Positions 52,639 through 64,000 of a stretch of DNA of 64,000 bases are shown here, in pieces; position 1 is the first letter of the stretch, and every line of letters begins with the position of its first letter. The stretch spans positions 62,001 to 126,000 of the forward strand of contig QXJR01000020.1 in assembly GCA_020975725.1 (NCBI GenBank). The letters run 5' to 3'. Position numbers and translations under genes: made by a program. Under the pieces are notes generated by a model that saw only the letters and a list, made by a program, of their open reading frames with translations, did no database searches and was not told where the DNA came from. Source of the stretch: Picocystis sp. L7 (taxonomy: Eukaryota > Chlorophyta > Picocystophyceae > Picocystales > Picocystaceae).

Positions 52639-54504
52639 CTACTCCACCAAAAGACTTTCCAAATCTATGCTGGATGCCTCTGGCCATGCATCCACGATAC
52701 CACGGACGTGAGCGGCACCCACAATGCCAAGGACGGTGGAAACATCGGTCATGGGCAAGTATTCAGGTGCACTGTGGCCCAGTTCGCCTTCCCCTGGCCG
52801 GGCCTTCTCAGGAACACCAGCACCTATACAATAGCGGTAGTAGCCGGTCCCCACGCCATCCGCATCGCAGACCAAGGCGGGGGAAACGGCCAAAGTTCCA
52901 GTTGCTGCTGCGTGCAGCGTGTGCGCCATGTATTCGTCTCGTTCGGCGATGATGGTGCGGTCAGCCCCATCCCACTCGACCAGGGCATCTTCCCCGTCCA
53001 GCTTCCACATTTCTTGTTCATCCAAAGGCTTACGAAGTTCCGCCTGAACACTTTCTTCAATCTCCTCTGGATCCTGAGATGCGAATTCTGAGATCTCCCG
53101 CAACGGACCAGAAAGCAACCAAACCGACCCCAACATACCGGTGACAAAGGATCCTCCAAGCGCAGCGCCCAATGGGATGGGAGAAGCATCACCTGCGACT
53201 GCCGCTGCCAGACTTACTGCAGCACACATACCAGCCAAACCCGCAAGCTTGGGTTGCGTTCCAGCCCAGATTGCTGCTCCCATTCGTGCTTTTGTGATGG
53301 ACACTGGACGATCTCCGAGGTGGAACTGCTTCACACCGCATGCCGCAGCTTCCTCCAATGCTGCCCTCCATGCTGCCCCAGGCTGCACACCGAGCTTCTC
53401 GCCAGCTGATGCTTGGACCGCACCGTAGGATTTGCTCAGTGCGTCTCCCAAGAGGTTTGCCGGTGTGCTTGACGAGGCAAATCCGCCACGCGTGGCTCCT
53501 GCCCTTTCGCTGGACGGCTGCGGGGACCGCACTTCCTGCCCTGCTTTGCTCATTTGCAGTGCCAGGTTCAAATCCGCTGGACTACCCATCCCTGTGTATG
53601 CCTTTGGTAGTGCAGCTTCTGAAACCGAGATGTGCACGAGGACAGGTTTGTTGCTCTCCAGGTTGTCAAAGTCTGTGCGCAGCCTCTGTGGATCCAATCC
53701 AGCCTGGGATGCAAGCTGCAGCAATTCCTTGCGTGCCAAGCATCCCATATGAACGGTGCTCATGCCTTCCTTCCGCGCCTGTTCACTGAATCTCCTCAAG
53801 CTGCTCTCGACCTTGGTTTCGTCCAAGTCTATTGCTGACGGGTCCATGAGGTACTCCAATCCTCCTGGAGGCGGCAAAGACCGCTCTTTGACACGGTACC
53901 CCAAGCACTGGAGTGGATTGACTTGTTGGAACCCGTCTTCGCAGGTCAAGTCCGTGGCTCGATATCTTCGGACGTCGAAGTGAAAGGCCGGCAATTGCTC
54001 CGTATCGGCTGGCAAGGTGATGGGCACGACTTGATCGAAGCACCCGGTGGCAACGAGCATCCTGATTCCCATTTCGATATCGTTTCTTGTGACACCGATT
54101 CCTGGTGCGATTCCAGCGATCTCCAGCATCTGTTTTTGTTCCATGCCTTGGAATCCTTCCACTCGTGTTTCCATGGCGTACCACATGGATTTTTGGTTGG
54201 GTTCTTCGGGTTCGTCCATCAGCAGCTGCACCCTATCTTTGCACAGTTCCACGAGCACGACGTCTGGTTTGTATTTCCTCACAGCCTTCCGCGTGGCACG
54301 CACGCTTTCGGCCGACACGTGTGCGATGCCCAGCAGCACCACTTGGGTGTTCCCTCCTGCGGCATGGGGTCGGTTCACGTGCAGCACCACTTCACCTCCT
54401 GTTTTTTCCATGGACGTGATACCTTGTCCAGCCCTGCATGGGACCTTCCATCCTCTCCTGCAAGGTGTGCGAAGTGGAAGGTTGGCCATGGCCTTCCTGT
54501 CCAT
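52639..54504 (-). CDS. TraB/PrgY-GumN family membrane protein
   Basis: 621 aa, intronless. TraB signatures: VVLLGIAHVSAESV (55-68) with KPDVVLVELCKDR, FHLGDRPVSITKAR (394-407), TIIAERDEYMA (517-527) and VLGIVGAAHVRGI (591-603). Two hydrophobic segments (421-438, 445-465) before the last motif make a C-terminal membrane anchor. The family resembles the Tiki/EreA fold; in eukaryotes TraB proteins sit in organelle membranes, e.g. the mitochondrial outer membrane in plants. A Ser/Ala-rich insertion (about 325-365) is extra. The start could also be M32 (MEKTGGEVVL), which removes a basic presequence-like N-terminus. Divergent from the erlectin-like gene, separated by the 23-bp satellite. Confidence 0.85.
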   Translation of the reverse strand: MDRKAMANLPLRTPCRRGWKVPCRAGQGITSMEKTGGEVVLHVNRPHAAGGNTQVVLLGIAHVSAESVRATRKAVRKYKPDVVLVELCKDRVQLLMDEPEEPNQKSMWYAMETRVEGFQGMEQKQMLEIAGIAPGIGVTRNDIEMGIRMLVATGCFDQVVPITLPADTEQLPAFHFDVRRYRATDLTCEDGFQQVNPLQCLGYRVKERSLPPPGGLEYLMDPSAIDLDETKVESSLRRFSEQARKEGMSTVHMGCLARKELLQLASQAGLDPQRLRTDFDNLESNKPVLVHISVSEAALPKAYTGMGSPADLNLALQMSKAGQEVRSPQPSSERAGATRGGFASSSTPANLLGDALSKSYGAVQASAGEKLGVQPGAAWRAALEEAAACGVKQFHLGDRPVSITKARMGAAIWAGTQPKLAGLAGMCAAVSLAAAVAGDASPIPLGAALGGSFVTGMLGSVWLLSGPLREISEFASQDPEEIEESVQAELRKPLDEQEMWKLDGEDALVEWDGADRTIIAERDEYMAHTLHAAATGTLAVSPALVCDADGVGTGYYRYCIGAGVPEKARPGEGELGHSAPEYLPMTDVSTVLGIVGAAHVRGIVDAWPEASSIDLESLLVE

Positions 54505-54593
54505 CGGGAAGGACGTCCTGGTCGGATGGCGGATGCGACGTCTTCTTCAATCCAGTTCCTTATCTTCTCCATCCAATCCGCCAATGCCATTCC

Positions 54594-54892
54594 CATGTCT
54601 CATCCCCTTTCGATCCCGTATCCCATCCCCTTTCGATCCCATGTCCCATCCCCTTTCGATCCCATGTCTCATCCCCTTTCGATCCCATGTCCCATCCCCT
54701 TTCGATCCCATGTCCCATCCCCTTTCGATCCCATGTCTCATCCCCTTTCGATCCCATGTCCCATCCCCTTTCGATCCCATGTCTCATCCCCTTTCGATCC
54801 CATGTCCCATCCCCTTTCGATCCCATGTCTCATCCCCTTTCGATCCCATGTCCCATCCCCTTTCGATCCCATGTCTCATCCCCTTTCGATCC
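54594..54892. repeat. 23-bp satellite (atgtcccatcccctttcgatccc) x13 between divergent genes
   Basis: Thirteen units, each with ctttcgatcc. From the sixth unit, gtccc and gtctc variants alternate, giving a 46-bp higher-order dimer. The unit length is not a multiple of three and lacks stops, so all plus frames stay open across it. It lies 90 bp from the TraB start and 310 bp from the erlectin start, i.e. in a likely bidirectional promoter. Confidence 0.95.
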
Positions 54893-55202
54893 CCGGGTAG
54901 ATGGAGAATGGTCCCACCACCATTCGGTTGGGATCCAGCCAGGGAAACCAGAAGGGCACCCGTTCCCCCTTTTCCTTGAGGAAACACGTCTCGATCCGAC
55001 CGAGAGGGAAAGGAAGGTTCGATCGGACAGTCGTCCCTTTGAAAAGAAAACCCGAACCCAAGGGAAGGAGACGTGGGACCCAAACCAAGGAAAAGAGACG
55101 CGTGCTGCGCGTGCTGCGCGTGCTGCGCTCGCGAGGCGACGCGCTGCGGCGTGCTTTGCCGTGCTTCGACCCACAAGAAGACCAGGGGAAGACACGGGAC
55201 CG

Positions 55203-57038
55203 ATGGATCGGCAAAGCATGCGAAGGGAAGGTCCCGATCGCAAAAAATACACCGCCACGCGCTGGGCTGGGTGGATGCTGATCGTCGGATCCATCTTCTT
55301 CGCGACGGTCCGTGCAGATCCGTTCATCGATTGGGTCGATGCACCGCCCAAAGTGGTCGTCATGCACGATGGAACGATGGAGAGGAAAGGATTGGACAAC
55401 GAATGGGTCCGAAAAATGAAATTCACCGCACCAAGCGGAGACAAGTACGCATGCTACTTGCCTGGAAAAGGTGGTAAAAAAGCCGTCGTGGAACTGGAAC
55501 AGGCCTGGTTTGGCAAAGAGACGAAGAATCTCCAAGGATTCTCCGAGAACCAAGACGAGGAAACGGATGAAATGAGCGGTTCTGACGAGCGTAGACAAGC
55601 ACCTGTAAAGGAAGAACCACAGGCAGCTGAGTCTGGAGAAGCACCCTCCGTGGTGCACAGGGCAATCGAGCATGGGAAAATACAGGACGAACTCGCAGGA
55701 ACTCCGAGTGAATACGCAACAAAGGAGTCTGAAGACAACGGTGAAGCCATCTCATTGGACTCGCTGGAGCAGGTGACCAAGCAGTTGGACCCACTCCACA
55801 GCCTCAGGTCTATCTGCTTCTTCAAGCCAAATGGATACTGGACTTTTGAAGTCTGTCCTGGTAACATGGTCAGGCAATTCCACTTGGTCACAAAGCACAG
55901 AAGAAGTCCAGATTTCTCACTGGGAACATTTCATCACACTCTCCTTAGGGGAGGTGGAGGCAATGGGACGGCAGAAGAGATCTATGCGGATGCACTTCTC
56001 TACCTTCTCATGAATGAGGGAATCCATGTCCCGGATAATGACATGAACTTCGACAGTTTGCTGCGGATTGCTCAAAGAGAAGGTCTCTCTGAAGAGGATG
56101 CACTCGACCTTATGAATCAGATCCCTGAAGAAAATCATCAACAATTGTACCTTGGTGGGCAAATTTGCCATGAGACCTACTCGCACCGGAAGACCATAGT
56201 GGAATACCAGTGTGGGCAGATGCAACACAAACCAAAAGTAACGGATCAAAATGCACTTAGTAAGCTTGGTATCATTTCGAGGATCAAAGAGACAAGCACA
56301 TGCCAGTACATTGTTACCATCACAACCCCCCTTGCTTGTCCGTTTTCAGCGGAGGGCGAGGCTAATGCTGTGGACCAGAAAGCGCTGGATCCAACTCCAG
56401 GTAGCGCACTTGATATGTTGAAGAAGGCGAAGCCCCAATGTTACACGCATCAAGGCGGTTGGTGGACGTACGAAACCTGTTTGTTTGGTAGATTTACACA
56501 ATTTCACCAGGATAAGAATAAAAACTTGGTAGAGGAGAACTTGTTGGGGAAGTACTCTCCTCCAGATCCCTCTACTCTTGCAGAGGAAAAGGAACCAGGG
56601 CTTGTGCAAGACTTGGACAAGCCTGAGCGATCTTACCTTGCTTTGAACTACACTGGGGGGTCGATGTGTGATATTACTGGAGAAAGAAGAACAGCTGTGC
56701 TGAGGGTTACTTGTGGAGATACACTTTTCATCACAAACATTCACGAAGTATCAACTTGTACATACACAGCAACCGTTCAAAGTCCTGCGCTTTGCAATCA
56801 CCCTGCATTTTGGCCCAAGGTGGAGGAACCGCTGAAGCTGCACTGCTGGAAAGAGACGACACCTGGTATAAACAGCGGGTTGCCAGAAGCACATAGAGAG
56901 GTAGATTTAGTGGCTCCCGCTTCACAACAAGCTGACAAAGCGGCGTCACAGCTATCTCGAGACGCCGACAGTCAAGCTGATGATGTAGCTGATGAGGACT
57001 ACAGACAACGACAGGGATCTGACTTCACAGAATTATGA
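55203..57038 (+). CDS. ER lectin with two MRH domains (erlectin/XTP3-B or OS-9-like)
   Basis: 611 aa, an ERAD lectin that recognises trimmed N-glycans on misfolded glycoproteins in the ER lumen. The signal/anchor segment is WAGWMLIVGSIFFATVRA (21-38). MRH domain 1 is about 205-379 (CFFKPNGYWTFEVC ... ICHET ... ETSTCQY). MRH domain 2 is about 413-531 (CYTHQGGWWTYETC ... MCDIT ... EVSTCTY). The mannose-binding set is kept in both (Gln in RQFH and TQFH, Arg in HRKT and ERRT, Glu and Tyr in E-x3-C-x-Y). Two MRH domains favour erlectin over OS-9, which has one. The frame is open through the satellite back to 54438, but that part is repeat. No HDEL-type tail; the C-terminus is acidic. Confidence 0.88.
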   Translation: MDRQSMRREGPDRKKYTATRWAGWMLIVGSIFFATVRADPFIDWVDAPPKVVVMHDGTMERKGLDNEWVRKMKFTAPSGDKYACYLPGKGGKKAVVELEQAWFGKETKNLQGFSENQDEETDEMSGSDERRQAPVKEEPQAAESGEAPSVVHRAIEHGKIQDELAGTPSEYATKESEDNGEAISLDSLEQVTKQLDPLHSLRSICFFKPNGYWTFEVCPGNMVRQFHLVTKHRRSPDFSLGTFHHTLLRGGGGNGTAEEIYADALLYLLMNEGIHVPDNDMNFDSLLRIAQREGLSEEDALDLMNQIPEENHQQLYLGGQICHETYSHRKTIVEYQCGQMQHKPKVTDQNALSKLGIISRIKETSTCQYIVTITTPLACPFSAEGEANAVDQKALDPTPGSALDMLKKAKPQCYTHQGGWWTYETCLFGRFTQFHQDKNKNLVEENLLGKYSPPDPSTLAEEKEPGLVQDLDKPERSYLALNYTGGSMCDITGERRTAVLRVTCGDTLFITNIHEVSTCTYTATVQSPALCNHPAFWPKVEEPLKLHCWKETTPGINSGLPEAHREVDLVAPASQQADKAASQLSRDADSQADDVADEDYRQRQGSDFTEL

Positions 57039-57686
57039 GGTTGGCATGTGTAGGGAAATGAAAAACATGTCAAGCTTTCTCCCATCTGGAACCTCAGTGT
57101 CCTTTGAAATTGGAGAAAACAAGCTCTCCCCTGGCAATGAAGGTACATCTGAGGGAACCATGATTACATTCTTTTTAGCAGCATACAGGAGCCATTTATT
57201 CTGTCCTTTGCTGACCGTTGGTAATAAGTCGGCGTCCCCCCTCTCCATGAGCTGCAGGCTTGTTACGGGAGCGCCGCGTCTTGCATAACTAGAGGCTTTT
57301 GTAAAAGCAGCCTATCAATCACCATGGCAGCACCCAACGAGAAGAGCATTTGGCTGCAGCCACATTCTGACCTGCGACGATCAAATCAAGAAGTCCATCG
57401 CAACAGCATTTTCGATCCAGAGAGGTTGCGGCATGACCCAGAGTTTGGTTGGGGCCACAAAGCATCCGGCACTGTCTGGTTGTCCCTGAGAGGTAGCAGC
57501 GCACACGGTTCCGGCTCATGCGACTTAGCGGGGATGTACGCGATATACCCGTCATGAATGCAAGACTCCTCTCCTGACGATGTTTGGTGGTGGTCGATCT
57601 TTTCCGCGTGGCATTGACTGGCCGTGTAACGATCGGGCCAAGTGAGCGATTACTGCTAGCAAACACAAAGTGCATTTAGATTCCGA
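57039..57686. other. Convergent 3' flanks of the erlectin-like and SURF1 genes
   Basis: Two short frames (57324-57557 plus, 57675-57319 minus) overlap each other and have no recognisable domain. More likely 3' untranslated DNA, though a small plus-strand gene cannot be excluded. Confidence 0.4.
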
Positions 57687-58514
57687 TCAATGTCTTGTCC
57701 ATTTCATTTTCCTTGCACGCACAGCCATTGCGCCGGTAGCCAATCCCAAGGCAGCCCACGTCATCGCGTATTGCCTGTGACCATCAGGCATCACTGGAAA
57801 TTGAATCAGCTCTGCCATCCCGCGTGGCTTTGGCCAGTGTTGCAGCGCGTGGTCTTCCTGCTCCTCCTCCCAGGTCTTTTTTTTCACTTCCTGGACACTC
57901 ATTTGTTCGACCAGCGGAGCCTGCGGATCCATGCCCAGGTGCTCGCTCATGGCTTCTGCATCGATCCAGTGCCATGCATTCACATTCGGATCGTTTTCCA
58001 AAGCGAACCTGGAAGGGGTCTCCGAGGAGCGCTTCACTCCATCCACGTGGACCTTTTCTCCTCCTTTCAATGCGTTCGTTGTCCCTTCTTCGTTTTGACA
58101 CCATCTCCACGGTGCCCATCCACGAAGCCACAGTGCATAGGTGGGGTCGTGAGTGCTCGTTTCCACCTCGTTGGGACCTGTGGCTGGAAGGACACGCACT
58201 TTTTGCACCACCAGACATCCTCTTTTGTGGTCTCTCATGCGCGGTTGCACCACGAGAGGTGGGCTCTCCACCACTGCATCGAACGTCACGCGTTCCAGGT
58301 CCTCTCCCTCTCCCTCGCATCGTCGGAGCTCGTGGAGGTGCACAGGTTTCGCTTGCACCGCCTTGACGGCCTCGTCGATCTGGTCCTGCTTTTCTCCGGA
58401 CCTGCGGATCTGCCAGCTGCACAGCAACGCACAAGCTGCTGGTGGCAAGAACAGCATCCCATCCTTCGTGATGCGCGTGGCCATGCCAGCGTGTCCGATC
58501 GATCTGCCACCCAT
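57687..58514 (-). CDS. SURF1: SURF1, cytochrome c oxidase assembly factor
   Basis: 275 aa (265 from M11). SURF1 acts in the mitochondrial inner membrane in early assembly of complex IV (haem a delivery to COX1). Two TM segments bracket the protein: 19-38 (DGMLFLPPAACALLCSWQIR) and about 248-265 (QYAMTWAALGLATGAMAVR). The intermembrane part has the family pattern: R-V-T-F-D-A near the start, V-Q-P-R, a Trp-containing LWLRGWAPW, VDGVKRSSETPSRF, then NDPNVNAWHWID. The tail DGHRQYAMTW corresponds to the conserved H-x2-YA-x-TW. Typical length. Divergent from CWC27 across 303 bp. Confidence 0.92.
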   Translation of the reverse strand: MGGRSIGHAGMATRITKDGMLFLPPAACALLCSWQIRRSGEKQDQIDEAVKAVQAKPVHLHELRRCEGEGEDLERVTFDAVVESPPLVVQPRMRDHKRGCLVVQKVRVLPATGPNEVETSTHDPTYALWLRGWAPWRWCQNEEGTTNALKGGEKVHVDGVKRSSETPSRFALENDPNVNAWHWIDAEAMSEHLGMDPQAPLVEQMSVQEVKKKTWEEEQEDHALQHWPKPRGMAELIQFPVMPDGHRQYAMTWAALGLATGAMAVRARKMKWTRH

Positions 58515-58817
58515 ATCCTGGGTGAACCCCCTCCTTCTACCGGTTCAAGGATCTGGGAACAGTCCCATCGAACCGATGGGGACGGTTCTCCCCCAAGGCG
58601 ATCGCACCGGGAAGGCAGATCCCCAATCGAACGCGAAGGGGAACTCCAATCGAACCCGGAAGCGTTGGGTTCGAAAGGGTCCGATCGAAAGGGAAGAGAA
58701 GGAGCGTGCACATCGCGTGCCACGAAACAGCGCGTTCTGTCCACCGCGACGCGCGCGACGCTTCGCGAACGCGACAGAAAGGCGTATTCGAAGCTGGTCC
58801 CGAAGGATTGAGGAAAC
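58515..58817. promoter_or_regulatory. Shared SURF1/CWC27 divergent promoter
   Basis: Only 303 bp separate the two starts. Motifs include catcgaaccgatg (58566), caatcgaac twice (58624, 58651), gttcgaaaggg (58670) and gatcgaaaggg (58683), related to the motif in other gaps and in the 23-bp satellite. Confidence 0.45.
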
Positions 58818-60349
58818 ATGGCTGCACCACCACCCACACGTGGCAAAGTGCGATTTCGAACCACGGCTGGAGACTGGGACGTGGAGCTGTGGAGCGACCA
58901 AGCCAAACAAACCTGCAGGCGCTTCCTAGCACGCTGCGCAAGAGGAAGGTTCCAAAACGCAGTCGTAGAAAGGGTGGTCAAGAAGAGGTTCGTGCAAATC
59001 GTGCCGCATGGTCCAGCAGGTGAGTGCAAGCCATGGCAAGTTCTCCTGCCAGGAAGAGAACCGCCGTGGAAAACAACAGTCCAACCGTCTCACGAAAGGA
59101 AGCTGACCAGCGTGCTCCAGAGACTGACCGTGGAAAATTGCTCGGAACGACGTCTCGAACGACGTCGGATCGGTCCGTCTGCGATGCACGATTCGTGGTG
59201 TGCATGTGCACGGGTGGATGACGTGCAGTTGTGCTGGAAGAAGAAGGAGGTGCTGGAGCGGAAGCTGCGAAGAAAGAGCTGCACAGCCGTCTGCGGTTCG
59301 ATCGTCGAGGAATCCTTGCAGTTGCTAAACCACTGGACGAAGACAATGAAGTAGGCGATGACCTGTCATTCTTCATAACCCTCGACCGGTGCAGCAATTT
59401 GGATGGACAGCATACCATCTTTGGCACCGTCATAGGGGAAGGAATCTATGCAGTTGCTCACATCGGGGAGACACAAGTAGATGAGCACGATCGCCCATTG
59501 GAATGCCCTAAAATATTGGAGGTCGCGATCGTGGAAAGTCCCTTTGACGATCTAGATGTAGAGGGTCTCCAGAAGGCACATGAGAAAGAGCTTTTGGATG
59601 ACAGGAAAGCAATTGAACGTGCACGGGCTCTTCGAGAGAAGAGGAAGAGGAAGAAGGATGCAGGCTTGTTGTCGTTTGGGGAGGAAGCAGAAGAGGAGGA
59701 AATGGAGGCTAAGCAGCAAAAAGACCTCAAAATAAAAAGCACACACGAAATTATGCGGGGAACAAATGCTGCACCGGCAAAAGATCCAACAGTATCCAAA
59801 GCACCCAGGGGAAGGAAAGAGTTGGATCAATCGGATCGCAATCAACCATCGTTGCCTAGGCTTTCGAAGGCGGTCGCAAGCACTGGCGAACGTAAGGGAC
59901 AAGAAGAAGGTACACTTGTCGAATACTTAGAGCAACCAGAAGCTTCCTCTTTTGGTGAGCAAAAGGGAACTGGAGCAACAACTACAGATGATGATTTGGT
60001 AAATTCTGCCCGTCAGGACTTGCATAACTTGCGAGCAAAATATTTTTCGAGAAGGAAGAAAGGACAGGGACAAGACGAGGGTGAAACCCTGCGCAAGCTC
60101 AATGCGTTTTGCGCGAAATTGCGTGGTAGCCCTGTTAGATTAGACAAGGCCACCTTGTCTACAGGTGATCGCCCTGCCAAAGCAAGGGAATCGGGCCAAA
60201 TGACGTGGGCAGGAAATCTGAGATCACATCGATTGAAGTTTGGGTCCACGCAAGAAGATTTGTTTGCTCCAGAGGACTATGTGGTCATTGATCCTCACAA
60301 ACAGGCGGATAACAAAGAAACAAGTGAGAAGTTGGGCGAAGCAAGTTAG
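58818..60349 (+). CDS. CWC27: CWC27-like spliceosome-associated cyclophilin, two exons
   Basis: Cyclophilin-type protein of the activated spliceosome (Bact), partner of CWC22. The model joins 58818-59019 to 59229-60349 through a 209-bp GT-AG intron (gcag|gtgagt ... gtgcag|ttgtg), giving 440 aa. The N-terminus PTRGKVRFRTTAGDWDVELWSDQA and, after the join, LHSRLRFDRRGILAVA ... LDGQHTIFGTVIG ... PFDDLDVE match CWC27. The family tag LLSFGEEAEEEEMEA and a C-terminal coiled coil follow. The catalytic Arg/Phe region (F-x-R...Q) is altered (VVERVVKKRFVQIV), so isomerase activity is doubtful, as for other CWC27 proteins. The loop over the splice junction is shorter than usual. It is the only host gene here with a clear intron. 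Confidence 0.88.
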
Positions 60350-60598
60350 TAAAGTTGGAATTTATCTTGCATGGGTAGAATCAGGCATGGGTGTCTTATG
60401 ACACCTTCAGGGGATGGATGTCACATCAGGCCTCAAGCTACAGCCATCTGGGCATCCAATGCATTCTACTCTGCCTCCCCCGTAAATGCAAGGCCGACTG
60501 CAGAACTTTTTTCTGGATTCCTGGTTTCACTCCACACGTATTTTGGTGTCAATTCCAGAGCTGCCAGTGTGAGTCCGTTAACAACAACAGGACAACCT

Positions 60599-61237
60599 TC
60601 AGTTCCTGGATGCAGGCTGTTGTGTTTGGCCAGTGCTTGGCCTTGATGCATTGAGAACTACATACACCGCCAGCACAATAAACATCCAATACTTTTGCAG
60701 GAAAGTTCTTTCCTCCTTCTTCCCTTTCTCTTCCTCGCCAACTTTGGTAGATTCGTCTAGCAGTGGCTGTTCTTGCACAATCTTCTCCTGTACTTTCTGT
60801 ACCAGTTGGTGAGACGCCCTACTTGGAGTAGCAATCACGAGATCTGATTGCTTCGCACCTCCACCATCTTTTTGGGTTTCAAAGCAGTACAATTGCAGCC
60901 CCACCGCTTCGGTTTTGGTGGCATCTGTGACCAGGGCCATGATCATATCCCACCCATCATCCACCGCGCATCGGATCGGAGCAGATCCCATTGCTCCGCT
61001 CTTAACGTGCCTCACCCGCAGCATGTCTGCAAACTTGAAACCATCTTGTGAGATGCTCCCCGTTCCATCCATGCATCCTTCTTGAAAACTCTTCCTTTGC
61101 CAAGGATCTCGGACAGCTTGGAAGGGCTTTCCGCCGACGCTGCATTCGAAGCGATCCGTGTGGAAGTTGTTCGCATCCGCGTTGACCATGCACCAGGCTC
61201 CCATCAGAGTGACAAGGACCATGCCGAGGTGATGCAT
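60599..61237 (-). CDS. EMC10: EMC10-like subunit of the ER membrane protein complex
   Basis: 212 aa. The EMC inserts and folds multipass and tail-anchored membrane proteins in the ER; EMC10 is a lumenal-domain subunit with one TM. There is a signal peptide (MHHLGMVLVTLMGAWCMVNA), then a beta-rich lumenal domain of about 130 residues (FECSVGGKPFQ ... LQLYCFET), a charged linker, and the C-terminal signature RTFLQKYWMFIVLAVYVVLN followed by a short polar tail. The K-YWM-(Y/F)-I block before the last segment is diagnostic of EMC10. Length is slightly below the animal form. Its stop is 250 bp from that of CWC27, and it diverges from KARI. Confidence 0.82.
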   Translation of the reverse strand: MHHLGMVLVTLMGAWCMVNADANNFHTDRFECSVGGKPFQAVRDPWQRKSFQEGCMDGTGSISQDGFKFADMLRVRHVKSGAMGSAPIRCAVDDGWDMIMALVTDATKTEAVGLQLYCFETQKDGGGAKQSDLVIATPSRASHQLVQKVQEKIVQEQPLLDESTKVGEEEKGKKEERTFLQKYWMFIVLAVYVVLNASRPSTGQTQQPASRN

Positions 61238-63616
<2,379 letters not shown>

Positions 63617-64000
63617 AAGGACTTTGCGCATTCGAGCAATGTACTTTCCAAGGAATTTGTTTTCTGTTGGGCAATTGTAAGTTTTTCCTGATTGGGCTCG
63701 GGTGGTACCCTCTCGTACCTCTGAGTGCAATTTCCCTTTCTTTTTGAATGCATCCCTACACCCTAGTTGTATACCCGCAACATGTCAACGTGGAGCATGA
63801 TTTGTGGACTTTTTATGGTGTGGACGAGGCGAGGTTCTAAGTGCTTGTGAGAACACCCCCGCTCAAGGGGGCGCCAACCTTATAGCTGGTGTTCATGTGT
63901 GACAGGAGGGAGTCGCTTGTTTAGGTTGAATGGGCAGGAAAATTGATAACAGGTGTAGAAAGTCGGGACCAAAGCAGCAACAAGCAAAGAGTGTCGTTGT
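63617..64000. other. 3' flank of KARI
   Basis: No gene recognised. T-rich stretches just after the stop (ttgttttctgttgggc) may be part of the 3' UTR. An inverted stretch near 63855-63900 (acacccccgctcaaggggg) could form a hairpin. Confidence 0.4.

Noticed and set aside
54438-55202. 255-codon upstream extension of the erlectin-like frame
   Set aside because: It runs through the 23-bp satellite, which has no stops in any plus frame. The signal peptide and family start lie at 55203.
57324-57557. 77-codon plus-strand frame between erlectin-like and SURF1 genes
   Set aside because: Overlaps an equally long minus-strand frame and lies in convergent 3' flanks. No family signal.

Overview
This is nuclear DNA from a plastid-bearing eukaryote, probably an intron-poor alga. 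The evidence is a plant-type (class II) ketol-acid reductoisomerase with a simple N-terminal transit peptide, together with ER, mitochondrial and spliceosomal genes. Only one host gene (CWC27) shows an intron. Genes sit in a compact island of about 14.5 kb beside about 49 kb of nested transposons. That layout resembles repeat-rich florideophyte red algae, but a green alga cannot be excluded from sequence reading alone.

1-49.2 kb is a transposon desert with two likely host genes. In order it holds: gag and protease start of a Ty3/gypsy element (minus strand, cut by the window edge); a fragment of a PIF/Harbinger family (Harbinger-B copy 1); a gene for an MLKL-N-terminal-like helical bundle fused to a LITAF-like zinc/membrane module (4.1-5.0 kb); a decayed MULE with long terminal inverted repeats (5.7-9.0 kb); a structurally complete Harbinger-A element (9.0-12.55 kb); a small secreted Cys-rich protein gene (13.4 kb); a broken copia (18.1-21.6 kb); a gypsy with a long open gag-pol frame (22.2-27.2 kb); a DIRS-like scrap; Harbinger-B copy 2, which ends inside a Crypton-like tyrosine-recombinase gene (28.8-32.7 kb); a gypsy element carrying a cytosine-C5 DNA methyltransferase domain (34.9-40.8 kb); and full-length Harbinger-B copy 3 (40.9-46.3 kb), which contains a 2-kb minisatellite and a solo LTR. 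A second copy of that LTR (47.25-48.5 kb) is split by an 898-bp MITE.

49.4-63.6 kb is the host gene island: ADAT3/TAD3 (+), a secretory JmjC protein (-), a TraB-family protein (-), a two-MRH erlectin/OS-9-like ERAD lectin (+), SURF1 (-), CWC27 (+), EMC10 (-) and KARI (+). TraB/erlectin, SURF1/CWC27 and EMC10/KARI are divergent pairs, so each pair may share a promoter. The motif TTCGATC/GATCGAA recurs in those gaps, and a 23-bp satellite built around it fills the TraB/erlectin gap.

The strongest candidate for an unusual system is the gypsy element with a DNA methyltransferase domain between RNase H and integrase. A second copy of the same family lies at the window start. The retroelements are treated as fossils and are not reconstructed.
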